Below, in pieces: positions 27,098-34,875 of a DNA stretch of 34,875 nucleotides; the first letter of the stretch is position 1; each line of letters begins with the position of its first letter. The notes under the pieces were generated by a model. That model made no database searches, was not told the origin of the DNA, and was given only the letters and a program-made list of their open reading frames with translations. The position numbers and the translations under genes were made by a program. The stretch comes from PUPG01 sp031323845 (lineage in GTDB: Bacteria; Bacteroidota; Bacteroidia; Bacteroidales; UBA7960), in NCBI GenBank assembly GCA_031323845.1, contig JAVIYP010000028.1:1-34875 (forward strand), written 5' to 3'.

Positions 27098-27130
27098 AAA
27101 AAAACTTGCCCGCCGGAGACAGGCAAGTTT
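27098..27130 (-). terminator. Rho-independent terminator for minus-strand transcripts
   Basis: Read on the minus strand, a 9-bp stem (27130-27122 with 27110-27102) with an 11-base loop is followed by a T-run. It lies about 95 bases beyond the end of the lipoprotein gene and would end the three-gene operon running from 31966. Confidence 0.88.
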
Positions 27131-27223
27131 GGGAAGGAGTCTAAATAAACTTAGAGCTTTCGCCTTCGAGCTACTCTAATCATTACCGCTGCGGGTCAAA
27201 AAAACCTGTTGTGCGCGTTTAAT
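27131..27223 (-). other. Structured-looking leader to the terminator; possible 3' UTR or small RNA
   Basis: Between the lipoprotein stop codon and the terminator lies a segment with potential stems, such as 6-bp TTAGAG/CTCTAA arms around 27150-27179 with further pairing inside. It is not a tRNA, and I cannot match it to an RNA family. Confidence 0.3.
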
Positions 27224-27649
27224 CTAATCACCATTTTCAAGCCACTCTCTGACTTTTTTGGAAACCTCATTGGTTTTAGTTCTTGCGTCCTGGTACTTCT
27301 TGCGTACATCGGAAAGCACACTGTCCCACGTCTCCAGGGAGGAAGCCCTGACCAGCTCCATTTCTTTTTCTATGATCTCTTGCTGCATCTTGAGTTCCGC
27401 CCGCACCTCTTTCAGGTTTTCCTGCAATTCGCCTTTAGCTGTTTCAATCTGTGTGTCAAGATAGGCAATGCGTTTTTCGATATCCTTTTTCAAGTCATTG
27501 AGCTGCATGCAGGTGCTTTCCTGCACTTCCTTGAGCTTAGCCTGCTGGGCTTGTTTCTGGCCATCCCCGCAGGACCATAAAAACAACACGACCATCATCA
27601 TGATGACCATGTTCAGTAGCGGATAATTTGTTTGTAAGCCTCGTTTCAT
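27224..27649 (-). CDS. Small putative lipoprotein with coiled-coil body (141 aa)
   Basis: Residues 1-27 look like a lipoprotein signal: a hydrophobic stretch (MVIMMMVVLFLW) and then Ser-Cys, with Cys27 the probable lipidated residue. The remainder is charged, with heptad-like Leu/Ile spacing (about residues 33-100), so a long helix or coiled coil is likely. It lies 70 bp downstream of an amidohydrolase-type gene on the same strand, and no terminator separates them, so it is probably the last gene of that operon. I do not recognise the family. A periplasm-facing structural role is only a guess. Confidence 0.7.
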   Translation of the reverse strand: MKRGLQTNYPLLNMVIMMMVVLFLWSCGDGQKQAQQAKLKEVQESTCMQLNDLKKDIEKRIAYLDTQIETAKGELQENLKEVRAELKMQQEIIEKEMELVRASSLETWDSVLSDVRKKYQDARTKTNEVSKKVREWLENGD

Positions 27650-27719
27650 GATGTTTCAGGTTTTGGGATTAAAAACTTCATTTTCCGAAAAATATGAAAA
27701 AAAAACGAGAATACCTTGA

Positions 27720-28994
27720 TTATTGATCAAAAAATTGCTGCCTGTGTTTTTCCTTATACTGTTTGTACAAATGCAGGTGCTTGTCTGTCATGTCGATCTT
27801 TCTTCCATGGATAAACACCTGTTCGATCCTTGTCCATATCTCCAGCGGGTTTCCGTTGCTGATGAACAACGTGGCGTGTTTACCGGGCTCTAAGCTTCCG
27901 AGAAGGTCGTCAATGCCAAGTATTCTGGCGGCATTGATGGTGATGGCTTCAAGAGCTGTTTTTTCCGGCAGTCCAAAGGCCACGGCTGCTGCTGCATGAT
28001 GGGGTAGGCGATAGGCGCTTGCCGGCCCCGGATCTCCGGCAATGCAAAAGGTAACACCCGCTTCATAAAGCCTGAGTGCCGTGGTGTATGCCTCATCATA
28101 GGCATGCCACTGTTGTGCCGGACCCGAAATGACTCCCGAAAGCATCACAGGAATATTTTTTTCTGCAAGCTGTTCTGCTGCCAGGCCGATATCCCTGCCA
28201 CCAACAAGAACGACATCCAGGGCTTCCTGTTCTGCCCAAAGGAGGGCTGCCTGGATTTGTTTAAGGTCGTTTACCGTGATGTGAACGGACATCTTTCGTT
28301 CCAGGACAGGGATCATGGCCTCCCACCTGATGTCGATGGCGTGATGCTGGTTGCTGCCGGCATTTTGTGCCTTGCGGGCATGCATGTATCTGCGCGCTTT
28401 ATCGAAGGCCTCCTGCAGCTTTTGCATGGCTTCGGCATATTGACGGCTGTTGTTCATCGAAGGCCAGTAAATGGCCATTGCAAGGCCTTCCCTGACGGTC
28501 ATTGCTTCCCAGGTCCATCCGTCTGTCATCATGGCGGCCGGCATGCCTGCAACAATACCTCCCCGGGGCGTGGGTACCACCGTGGTAATGCCGTGAACCG
28601 CCGCTACCGGAAGATGTTCACTGGCAGGGTGAAAAGCTACCTGTGCGCGGATGTTGGGGTTGATGTCACCAAACTCCTCTATGTCGGTACTTTCCGTTGT
28701 TCGGGCGATCTCCATAAGGCCGAGAATGCTTCTTCCGTGAATGAAGCCCGGATAAATCTCCTTGCCGGAAGCATCGATGACCAGCGCGTTGTCAGGAATT
28801 TCAACATCCTGGCCGACTGCGGTGATGAGCCCATGCTCTATGAGCACCGTACCACCGGGGATAACACCATGGGTAATGGTATGCAATGTGCCGCCGGTAA
28901 TAGCCAGCGGCTGACGCTGCGGTGGAGCAGGATGCTGAGCGGAAAGCTGTACAATGCAAAAAGTGATAATGATGATCAGCAGTATTCTTTTCAT
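27720..28994 (-). CDS. Periplasmic amidohydrolase-family protein with degenerate metal site (424 aa)
   Basis: A Sec signal peptide (about 1-19, ending LSAQ) precedes an amidohydrolase fold. The N-terminal beta strands (GGTLHTITHG, IPGGTVLIEHG) and the C-terminal AARILGID-x(4)-GSLEPGK motif are typical of imidazolonepropionase-like enzymes. The usual HxH after PGxID is missing: residues 82-90 read PGFIHGRSI, so both histidines are lost. A His in SVHITVND and a GDPG near the C-terminus remain. Its upstream neighbour on the same strand encodes two more domains of this superfamily, 65 bp away. Family members hydrolyse C-N bonds using bound metal; with this site altered, it may be inactive, regulatory or use a different metal site. 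Substrate unknown. Confidence 0.85.
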   Translation of the reverse strand: MKRILLIIIITFCIVQLSAQHPAPPQRQPLAITGGTLHTITHGVIPGGTVLIEHGLITAVGQDVEIPDNALVIDASGKEIYPGFIHGRSILGLMEIARTTESTDIEEFGDINPNIRAQVAFHPASEHLPVAAVHGITTVVPTPRGGIVAGMPAAMMTDGWTWEAMTVREGLAMAIYWPSMNNSRQYAEAMQKLQEAFDKARRYMHARKAQNAGSNQHHAIDIRWEAMIPVLERKMSVHITVNDLKQIQAALLWAEQEALDVVLVGGRDIGLAAEQLAEKNIPVMLSGVISGPAQQWHAYDEAYTTALRLYEAGVTFCIAGDPGPASAYRLPHHAAAAVAFGLPEKTALEAITINAARILGIDDLLGSLEPGKHATLFISNGNPLEIWTRIEQVFIHGRKIDMTDKHLHLYKQYKEKHRQQFFDQ

Positions 28995-29059
28995 GGTTAT
29001 TGTATTATTTCAGGAGTGAATACCCGTTTAATCAAACGGTTCGCTGTTGTATTATGGTT

Positions 29060-31966
29060 TTAGCGGGTATTGTTCTTTTTTTGATTGAGTAAATGGTTGA
29101 TGATAACGGCTCTTTCTTCTTGTACTTCCGATCTGAGAATCCTGTCATGCTCGCGGTCGAAGTACTTTATCCCATCCACCCAGGTTTGCAGAGGGATGGA
29201 AAAGCCCGACAGTGGATGACCTGTCCAGATGACGAAATCGGCGTCTTTCCCAATTTCAAGCGAGCCTGTACGGTGGTCGATGCCCATGATTCTGGCCGGA
29301 TTCAGGGTGATGAAGTGAAGGGCATCTGTTTCGCTGACACCTGTCTTCATCACTTTGGCAGCCTCCCAGTTCATGCGTGTTGACAGCTGCGTATTATCGG
29401 AGTGCAGTGAGGTTAACACCCCTACCTCATTCAGCAATCGTGCGTTGTACAGTATGCCGTCTTTTGCCTCTACCTTGAACGACGACCAGTCTGTCCACAC
29501 GACTGCCGCAGCGCCATGCTCCTTAAGCTCATCGGCAATTTTATAGCCTTCCAGGGTGTGTTCAAAAGAGGCTATGGTAAACCCGAACTCTTCGGCAAGC
29601 CGCAGCATCATCAGCATCTCATCCTGCCTGTAGGCATGAACGTGTGCCCTGCGCTCACCCCGGATCACTTCCAGAATGGCCTCAAGCCTTAGGTCTCTCC
29701 TTACCGGCATGCCTGACGGGTCTTCGGCCTGGCGCTGCCGTGCTTTTTCGTACTCGAGGGCGGCAAGAAATGCATCCCGGATGATCTGTTCCGTGCCCTG
29801 GCGGGTGTTGGGATAGCGCATCCGCATGCCCTTAACATTCTCGCCGAGTGCAAATTTCAGCCCGGGCGCTGCATCTTCAATGAGCAGGGCTTCCGGAAGG
29901 CCCCCCCACCGCATCTTAATGATCGCATGTTGCCCTCCGACCGGATTGGCCGAACCGTGAAACAAGGTGGCCGAAGTAATGCCGCCGGCAAGCAAGCGGT
30001 AGATCCATACATTATCACCATGCAATACATCGGTGATCCTGGTTTCGGAAGTAATGGCACTTCCGGTTTCATTTACCCCTCCCAGGATGCTCGTATGAAG
30101 ATGGGGATCAATAAGACCGGGCGTCAGATGTTTGCCTGCTGCATCAACGACTACGGCCCCTGAAGGTGCGCTCAGCTGATGCCCTATTTGTGTTATAATA
30201 CCACGGGTGACGAGCATATCGGCATTCTCAAGAATACCTGCTTCACTTTGCGTCCAGATGGTGGCGTTTCTGATCAGCACATGGCGCGGCTGTTGGGGTA
30301 TCGCCGTTATGCCATATTCCATGGAAGGCATGCGCTCCGGTAAACTCAGGGCTGAAGGTTCGGGCTGGTCGTCGTGTTTCTCTTTTGGGAATGACTCCTC
30401 CTTTCTTGCCATCCAGCTGAAAAAATTGCCCGATGCATCTTCGCCGGCTCCCAGCAACTCCGTTTCACCGGCATGGGCCGACAGTCTGTAAACCCCCTCA
30501 AGACCAAGAGAATCGCCCGTGAAACGAAATGACAGCCGGTGATTGTCATAACTGATCTGTTCCAGCGCAGCACTTTTTTCCTTAAGCTCAACAGTCCCTC
30601 GCAGACGATTCTGCTGACCTTCTATGTTGATGACGGCGCCATGAAGCAAGGCCTGTCCAAACACTTCCCAGCGGCCGCGGACATCAGCATGGGGCAGCTC
30701 CTGCCGGTAACGGACGCCGTCAATCCAGACTTCTTTGATAGCACCCTTGCCTGTAAAAACAGGTCCGTCGGTGATGAAAAAACTGGCTGCTTTTCCACGT
30801 TCCAGGCTGCCGTAACGGTGGTCAATCCCCAGTATGGCAGCCGGCATTGTTGTCAGGGCCGCCAGTGCTTGTTCCGGCGACAGGCCCCGCTGAACGGCCT
30901 GTTGCAGGTTTTTTAGAAAGCCTTCTTCCTTTCCGTGGGCACTGAGCGCCATCGGGATACCCGCTTCGGCCATCCTTGCCGGATTTTCCGGCGCCAGGTA
31001 CCAGTGCCTCAGGTCCTCAAGTGACACAGCCATGGCGGTTTCGGGCTTTTCAACATCCGGTGGTTCGGGAAAATTCAGCGGCAGAATTACCGGAAGCCCG
31101 GTGTTGCGGATGGCATCTGCCCGGCGGTATTCCTTCCCGCTTCCCATGATGAGCACGTTTAAACCAAACTCCGTGGCGAGCGAAGAGGCGCGCAACACGC
31201 CGTTTTCATCTTCTGTGTTGATAATAAAAAGGGAATTCCGGTTTAGGGCCCCGGCAAGGCTGCCGAGTGCGGCATTCTTTTCAGGCCTTGATAATCCGGG
31301 CTGCTGGTGAAAGGCTTTGTGCGCTGCGTCATACCAGCCTGCATCCAGCATCGTTTGCCGGATGAGTGCTACTGCACCCATCAGTGAGGAAGGATAAGGG
31401 CTCACCCTTCTTTCAGCAGGCCTGAAAGAAATACCCTGAGATACATCGCTCATGACGATCTGCCGGTTGGCCTCTGTATCTCCAAGGCTGACCAGCACAC
31501 TGGTGCCGCTTAACAGTCCGTGCCGGCTATTTGTCTGCACGGCAACAAAGCCCTGGGAACGCAATACCTTCGCTTTCGCAGGGTCCGGTTTAAAGTGTTC
31601 CGCAGCTCTGACATGACTTCTGATGTGAGGATTCCAGTGAATATGGTCTTCATAATTGATGCTGTCAGGAAGTCCGTAGTGCGAAAACAAATCTATGAAG
31701 CCGGGATAGATCATAGCGCCCGTGAGGTCATAGACCCATGCATCGGCAGGGATGTTTACCCGGCGGCCAATGGCTTCAATAACGCCATCACGCACGACCA
31801 TGGTCCCGCCGTTAATCGTTCTTCCCGGAGCGGTAACGATATCGGCGTTGGTAAAGGCAAACACCGCAGGTGTGTTTTCTCTGAGCCCGGAATCGGGTGC
31901 CGTTTGCGCAGAGGCTGAATAAAAAAGGAACAGGCTGAGAAGCAAAAAATAAGTTATACGAAGCAT
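29060..31966 (-). CDS. Secreted protein with two fused amidohydrolase domains (968 aa)
   Basis: A signal peptide (about 1-20, ending SASA) is followed by an N-terminal amidohydrolase-like domain (about 33-420), a linker domain of beta character (about 425-555) and a second, complete amidohydrolase domain (about 562-955). The second domain has the metal motif PGLIDPHLHT (His622, His624) and ends with PARIMGIDHRTGSLEIGK. The first has PGFIDLFSHYG, in which the first His of HxH is Phe94, so only the C-terminal domain looks metal-competent. Such proteins are common in Bacteroidota periplasms and are often annotated as imidazolonepropionase-like or as Xaa-Pro-type peptidases; the substrate cannot be read from the sequence. 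It is the first gene of the operon that includes the 424-residue protein. Confidence 0.88.
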   Translation of the reverse strand: MLRITYFLLLSLFLFYSASAQTAPDSGLRENTPAVFAFTNADIVTAPGRTINGGTMVVRDGVIEAIGRRVNIPADAWVYDLTGAMIYPGFIDLFSHYGLPDSINYEDHIHWNPHIRSHVRAAEHFKPDPAKAKVLRSQGFVAVQTNSRHGLLSGTSVLVSLGDTEANRQIVMSDVSQGISFRPAERRVSPYPSSLMGAVALIRQTMLDAGWYDAAHKAFHQQPGLSRPEKNAALGSLAGALNRNSLFIINTEDENGVLRASSLATEFGLNVLIMGSGKEYRRADAIRNTGLPVILPLNFPEPPDVEKPETAMAVSLEDLRHWYLAPENPARMAEAGIPMALSAHGKEEGFLKNLQQAVQRGLSPEQALAALTTMPAAILGIDHRYGSLERGKAASFFITDGPVFTGKGAIKEVWIDGVRYRQELPHADVRGRWEVFGQALLHGAVINIEGQQNRLRGTVELKEKSAALEQISYDNHRLSFRFTGDSLGLEGVYRLSAHAGETELLGAGEDASGNFFSWMARKEESFPKEKHDDQPEPSALSLPERMPSMEYGITAIPQQPRHVLIRNATIWTQSEAGILENADMLVTRGIITQIGHQLSAPSGAVVVDAAGKHLTPGLIDPHLHTSILGGVNETGSAITSETRITDVLHGDNVWIYRLLAGGITSATLFHGSANPVGGQHAIIKMRWGGLPEALLIEDAAPGLKFALGENVKGMRMRYPNTRQGTEQIIRDAFLAALEYEKARQRQAEDPSGMPVRRDLRLEAILEVIRGERRAHVHAYRQDEMLMMLRLAEEFGFTIASFEHTLEGYKIADELKEHGAAAVVWTDWSSFKVEAKDGILYNARLLNEVGVLTSLHSDNTQLSTRMNWEAAKVMKTGVSETDALHFITLNPARIMGIDHRTGSLEIGKDADFVIWTGHPLSGFSIPLQTWVDGIKYFDREHDRILRSEVQEERAVIINHLLNQKKNNTR

Positions 31967-32090
31967 AGTGCAATAAAAAAGGGTGACACCGGAAAGTTAT
32001 TTCAGCGATAAAAATAAGAATAAATATCCAGTATCCGCCTGATGACGGCATTAGCCGAATGCCAACCGGTGTATCGCAATGATAAAAAGT

Positions 32091-32122
32091 CTTGCCGGAT
32101 ACCTATAATTCCCTTATTTTTG
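32091..32122 (+). promoter_or_regulatory. Candidate promoter for the DUF3127/deaminase pair
   Basis: An exact -7 TATTTTTG (32115-32122) has a one-mismatch -33 (CTTG) 20 bases upstream. Transcription would start near 32130, leaving a leader of about 200 bases that contains the palindrome at 32262-32281. Confidence 0.35.
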
Positions 32123-32261
32123 ACTAAAAAATTTCGAACAAAAAAATTATCAATCTTAACTAAACCGAATTATTCAAAACGCACTTAATTTGGATAGAAC
32201 GGCTTTGTGATCAAACGTTGAGCGAGCTATTCAAAAAGGGTGACAAGTGTGTAACTTGTTG

Positions 32262-32281
32262 TTTGTGAAACGTTTCGCAAA
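32262..32281. promoter_or_regulatory. LacI-family-type operator-like palindrome
   Basis: A 20-bp inverted repeat TTTGTGAAACGTTTCGCAAA has a single mismatched pair and a central CG step, the layout known for LacI/GalR-family operators. It lies 52 bp upstream of the DUF3127 start. No LacI-type gene is in the window. Confidence 0.45.
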
Positions 32282-32333
32282 GCTTATGAATTTTCAGGAC
32301 TAACAATCATTAATTCAATTTAATAGCATATTT

Positions 32334-32699
32334 ATGGAAATCACAGGAACAATTACCGGCATACTTGAGGAGCAAAAAGGGGAGGGGCGCAACGGGCCCT
32401 GGCGCAAGCAGGAGTTCATCCTTGAAACGGAGGGGATGTATCCCCGCAAAGTGTGCATTGCCGTTTGGGGCGACAAAATTGATCAGTTTGCGATAAAGGA
32501 GGGTGAGAAGGTGACGATGGCCGTCAACATTGAAAGCCGTGAATTCAACGGGCGATGGTACACCGACGTAAAGGCCTGGAAGCTTGACAGGTCTGCGTCT
32601 CAGTTCACCGTTTCGGGCGATCCACCGCCCTTCGACGAGGCGCCATTGCCCGATGAGGAACCTCCGCTGCCTTCCGAGGAAGATGATTTGCCATTCTGA
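32334..32699 (+). CDS. DUF3127-family protein with SSB-like C-terminal tip (121 aa)
   Basis: The first 95 or so residues match the DUF3127 pattern common in Bacteroidota: an opening MEITGTIT strand, WRKQEFILET, VWGDKI and a central ESREFNGRWYTDVKAWK. This layout is reminiscent of small OB-fold single-stranded-DNA-binding proteins. The tail is Pro/Asp/Glu-rich and ends EEDDLPF, closely resembling the acidic tip by which bacterial SSB recruits replication and repair partners. It starts the plus-strand pair and ends 11 bp before the deaminase gene. The family call is good; a DNA-related function is inferred. Confidence 0.85.
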   Translation: MEITGTITGILEEQKGEGRNGPWRKQEFILETEGMYPRKVCIAVWGDKIDQFAIKEGEKVTMAVNIESREFNGRWYTDVKAWKLDRSASQFTVSGDPPPFDEAPLPDEEPPLPSEEDDLPF

Positions 32700-32710
32700 C
32701 AAATGAGCCT

Positions 32711-34087
32711 ATGGAAACGATGAAACCGGAAGAGCAGCGTCTGGCTGATATTCTTATTGTGAATGCTGTGGTGGTGACCATGGACAGCCTGTACCGGGTC
32801 TTTCATGACGGTGCAGTGGCCATTGTTAACGACTGTATTGCAGACCTTGGTCCTGCCGGGGAGATAACATCCAGGTATCGCGCGCGTCGTGTGATTGATG
32901 GCAGGGGGAAGCTGGTAATGCCCGGGCTGGTCAACGTGCACACCCACTCGCCAATGACCATCTACCGGGGCTTTGCTGATGATCTGCCGCTGATTGAGTG
33001 GTTGTATGAGCATATTTTCCCTGTGGAGGCTCAATTCACAAATCCGGCCAACGTACGCCTGGGTACAGAACTGGCGATTGCTGAAATGCTGTTGTCGGGA
33101 ACAACCACCTTTAACGACACCTATTACTTTGTCAATGAGATGGCCAGGGTGGTTGATCAAAGCGGCATCAGGGCCGTGCTTGCCGAGAGCCTGATTGATT
33201 TTCCCGCTCCGAACAGCCCGACGCCCGCCGATGGCATTGCCCACACCCTCGATTTGCTTGCGGAATGGAAAGATCATCCCCTGGTAACTATCGCCGTGGC
33301 GGCACATACCCCCTTCACCGCTTCGGGCGATCTTATCGTAAAAGCGAAAGAGATCGCCGTGAACCACCATGCCCTGTACAACATCCACGTGGCCGAAACT
33401 GCGTGGGAAGTAGAGGAGAGCATGAAAAAATACGGCCTTACACCGGTGAAATACCTCTATGACCTCGGGGTGCTCGACAGCCAAACCATTGCCGCTCATT
33501 GCGTGCATTTAAATGACGATGACATCGAACTGTTTGTCAAACAGGACGTAGCCATCGGGCACAACCCCCAGTGCAACATGAAGCTTGCCAATGGCGTGGC
33601 CCCTGTGCAGAAGTATATTGACCGCGGGCTTCGCGTTGGCATCGGCACTGATGGCGTGGCCAGCAACAATGACCTCGACATGTTCGACGAAATGCGTTCG
33701 TCGGCCCTGGCGCAAAAACTCAGCCTGGGAGATCCGGCAACATTGAACGCCCGGACAGTAATAGAAATGTCAACCATCATGGGTGCACGGGCCATCGGCC
33801 TGGGCGATAGTATCGGATCCCTTGAAGCGGGCAAAAAAGCCGATCTGATCATGCTTGACCTGAGCCGTCCGCACGCACAGCCTCTGTATAATGTGTATTC
33901 GCTGATCGCCTACAGTTTGCGCGGTTCGGATGTGGAAACGGTACTTGTGAACGGCCGTGTTGTGGTGGATGAGCGGAAGCTTATGACGCTGGACCTTGAA
34001 AGAATTTACGGGCATCTCAACAACATCTCCCGGCAGGTGAAGGAATATGCTGCCGAAAAGGTTAATTCAGGCGGTACTGCCGGATAA
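32711..34087 (+). CDS. mtaD: 5-methylthioadenosine/S-adenosylhomocysteine deaminase-like amidohydrolase
   Basis: This cytosolic protein of 458 residues has the full metal and catalytic set of the MtaD/TrzN/guanine-deaminase branch. HxH is in PGLVNVHTH (His77, His79), HVAE gives His226 and Glu229, AAHCVH contains His263, and GTDGVASNN contains Asp314. Length and motifs, including YRGFADDLPLIEWL, match enzymes that deaminate methylthioadenosine or S-adenosylhomocysteine; some relatives act on adenosine or triazines. It would act in salvage of SAM by-products. It is 11 bp downstream of the DUF3127 gene and probably co-transcribed with it. There is no strong ribosome site, which is usual here; Met4 is an alternative start. 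The family is secure and the exact substrate is less so. Confidence 0.88.
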   Translation: METMKPEEQRLADILIVNAVVVTMDSLYRVFHDGAVAIVNDCIADLGPAGEITSRYRARRVIDGRGKLVMPGLVNVHTHSPMTIYRGFADDLPLIEWLYEHIFPVEAQFTNPANVRLGTELAIAEMLLSGTTTFNDTYYFVNEMARVVDQSGIRAVLAESLIDFPAPNSPTPADGIAHTLDLLAEWKDHPLVTIAVAAHTPFTASGDLIVKAKEIAVNHHALYNIHVAETAWEVEESMKKYGLTPVKYLYDLGVLDSQTIAAHCVHLNDDDIELFVKQDVAIGHNPQCNMKLANGVAPVQKYIDRGLRVGIGTDGVASNNDLDMFDEMRSSALAQKLSLGDPATLNARTVIEMSTIMGARAIGLGDSIGSLEAGKKADLIMLDLSRPHAQPLYNVYSLIAYSLRGSDVETVLVNGRVVVDERKLMTLDLERIYGHLNNISRQVKEYAAEKVNSGGTAG

Positions 34088-34143
34088 TGTTCCTGCATCG
34101 GAGATTTTGCAGCCGAATCCCCTGAAACTGCCCTGTTGCCGTA

Positions 34144-34617
34144 TCAATAATCTACCCTGTCCGTCATGCTGGTCCAGGTGTCGAAAGGTTTTGACGCCGA
34201 GTCTGTTTCAATTCTTTTAATGGGAATGCTGCGTTGTTCGCGGGGCAATCGAACTTCCTTGTAGATGAATGAGTCGTCGAAACCGGCTTTGGAGGCATCT
34301 TCGTTATCGGCGGCAAAATAAACCGTGCTGATGCGTGCCCAGTAGATGGCGCTCAGGCACATCGGGCAGGGCTCACAACTGGCGTAAATGCTTGCACCTT
34401 CGAGCTTGAAGCTGGCTGTGTTTTTGCATGCGTCACGAATAGCCATCACTTCTGCATGGGCCGTGGGGTCGTTTGACCCGGTGACGCAGTTTACTCCGCG
34501 ACCAATCACTGTGCCGTCCCTGACAACAAGCGCACCGAAAGGTCCGCCTTTGCCGCTTCCGGCATTTTTAGCCGCTATCTCAACGGCTTCCCTGATGTAT
34601 TTTTCGTGTTGATCCAT
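34144..34617 (-). CDS. guaD: Guanine deaminase, cytidine-deaminase fold
   Basis: This protein of 157 residues fits Bacillus-type guanine deaminase (about 156 residues), which converts guanine to xanthine. The zinc site is HAEV (His54, catalytic Glu56) plus PCPMC (Cys84, Cys87). The downstream AIYWARI and AGFDDSFIYKE stretches are characteristic of GuaD rather than of tRNA adenosine deaminase. It converges with the MtaD-like gene, 56 bp apart, and has an excellent promoter of its own. It would act in cytosolic purine salvage and catabolism. Confidence 0.9.
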   Translation of the reverse strand: MDQHEKYIREAVEIAAKNAGSGKGGPFGALVVRDGTVIGRGVNCVTGSNDPTAHAEVMAIRDACKNTASFKLEGASIYASCEPCPMCLSAIYWARISTVYFAADNEDASKAGFDDSFIYKEVRLPREQRSIPIKRIETDSASKPFDTWTSMTDRVDY

Positions 34618-34645
34618 AGGTTGGGCATATACTTTTAGCTACCGG

Positions 34646-34676
34646 CAAAGCTATTAAAAATACGGCAACCTGCAAA
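34646..34676 (-). promoter_or_regulatory. Bacteroidota-type promoter of guaD
   Basis: Read on the minus strand: TTTG (34676-34673), exactly 19 bases, then TAGCTTTG (34653-34646). This is a full consensus match. Transcription would start near 34640, leaving a leader of about 23 bases before the ATG at 34617. Confidence 0.8.
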
Positions 34677-34803
34677 CAAAGCGTATTATTTATAAGAGTT
34701 CCGTAATTTTTCATACCGTTGCCCGAAGTAACCATGTATTCATGTGTTTATATTTGCGTATGTGGTTGGTTGTCTGTGTTTTGTGTTTATATCTAAGATA
34801 CTG

Positions 34804-34875
34804 AACAGATGTCAGATGTAAGAGGTCAGATGTCAGATGTCAGAGGTCAGATGTCAGATGTCAGAGGTCAGATGT
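34804..34875. repeat. 7-bp tandem repeats in 21-bp higher-order units, running off the window
   Basis: Ten heptamers based on GTCAGAT are arranged as GTCAGAT-GTCAGAT-GTCAGAG. The full 21-bp unit is perfect at 34825-34845 and 34846-34866 and imperfect at 34804-34824. The array continues past the right edge. It is intergenic as far as can be seen. Confidence 0.9.

Larger units (their letters stand above)
31967..32333. other. 367-bp divergent intergenic region
   Basis: This AT-rich region lies between the divergent amidohydrolase operon and the DUF3127-deaminase pair. It contains a possible plus-strand promoter (CTTG at 32091, 20 bases, TATTTTTG at 32115-32122) and a LacI-type palindrome at 32262-32281. 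No gene is visible. Confidence 0.5.

Noticed and set aside
28104..29063. 319-codon plus-strand ORF opposite the 424-aa amidohydrolase
   Set aside because: Cys/His/Gly/Arg-rich shadow translation; the minus-strand frame has a signal peptide and family motifs.
32600..33508. 302-codon minus-strand ORF opposite the MtaD-like gene
   Set aside because: The sense frame has all catalytic residues of the deaminase family; this ORF is an overlap artefact.
34804..34875. CRISPR array
   Set aside because: The repeats are 7-bp units without spacers, and no cas genes are present.

Overview
The window looks like a chromosomal segment of a member of the Bacteroidota, probably a Bacteroidales- or Marinilabiliales-type organism; the family level is my inference. 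Three large secreted proteins end in type IX secretion (T9SS) C-terminal sorting domains, a feature of this phylum. Two promoters match the Bacteroidota pattern TTTG-N19-TAnnTTTG exactly, genes lack clear Shine-Dalgarno sequences, and a DUF3127 protein is present.

Layout. Positions 1-225 hold tRNA-Ser(GCT) and tRNA-Pro(TGG) with a terminator. A minus-strand gene (320-1885) encodes a very acidic, aromatic-rich T9SS protein. From 2480 to 26650 four plus-strand genes form the centre of the window: a 610-residue protein ending in a dockerin; a 369-residue protein with the order cohesin, InlB-type repeat, X-like module, dockerin; a 3,890-residue protein with eight cohesin-like domains, about 25 InlB-type repeats, MBG and YDG domains, an X-like module and a T9SS sorting domain; and a 2,965-residue multidomain protein with four choice-of-anchor-J/cleaved-adhesin-like domains, a dockerin, a cohesin-like domain and a T9SS sorting domain. 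Next come tRNA-Arg(TCT) with its own promoter and terminator, a minus-strand operon (31966 to 27224) of two periplasmic amidohydrolase-type proteins plus a small lipoprotein, a plus-strand pair (DUF3127 protein and an MtaD-like deaminase), and a minus-strand guanine deaminase. The right edge runs into a 7-bp tandem repeat.

Main interpretation. Genes 2480-26650 look like a self-contained cohesin-dockerin assembly built on the T9SS rather than on a Gram-positive cell-wall anchor. The 3,890-residue protein would be the surface-anchored scaffoldin, the 369-residue protein an adaptor carrying both halves of the interaction, and the 610- and 2,965-residue proteins the docked cargo. None of the four contains a glycoside hydrolase or peptidase domain that I can recognise, so the assembly, if real, is more likely adhesive, structural or ligand-binding than a classical cellulosome. 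Each of the two small dockerin proteins has exactly two cysteines, one in the X-like module and one in the dockerin, which suggests a disulfide-locked X-dockerin unit. All functional statements about the assembly are inferred from sequence patterns; binding has not been shown.

The flanking genes are mostly housekeeping: tRNAs, purine-type deaminases and periplasmic amidohydrolases, two of whose three domains have lost the HxH metal motif.
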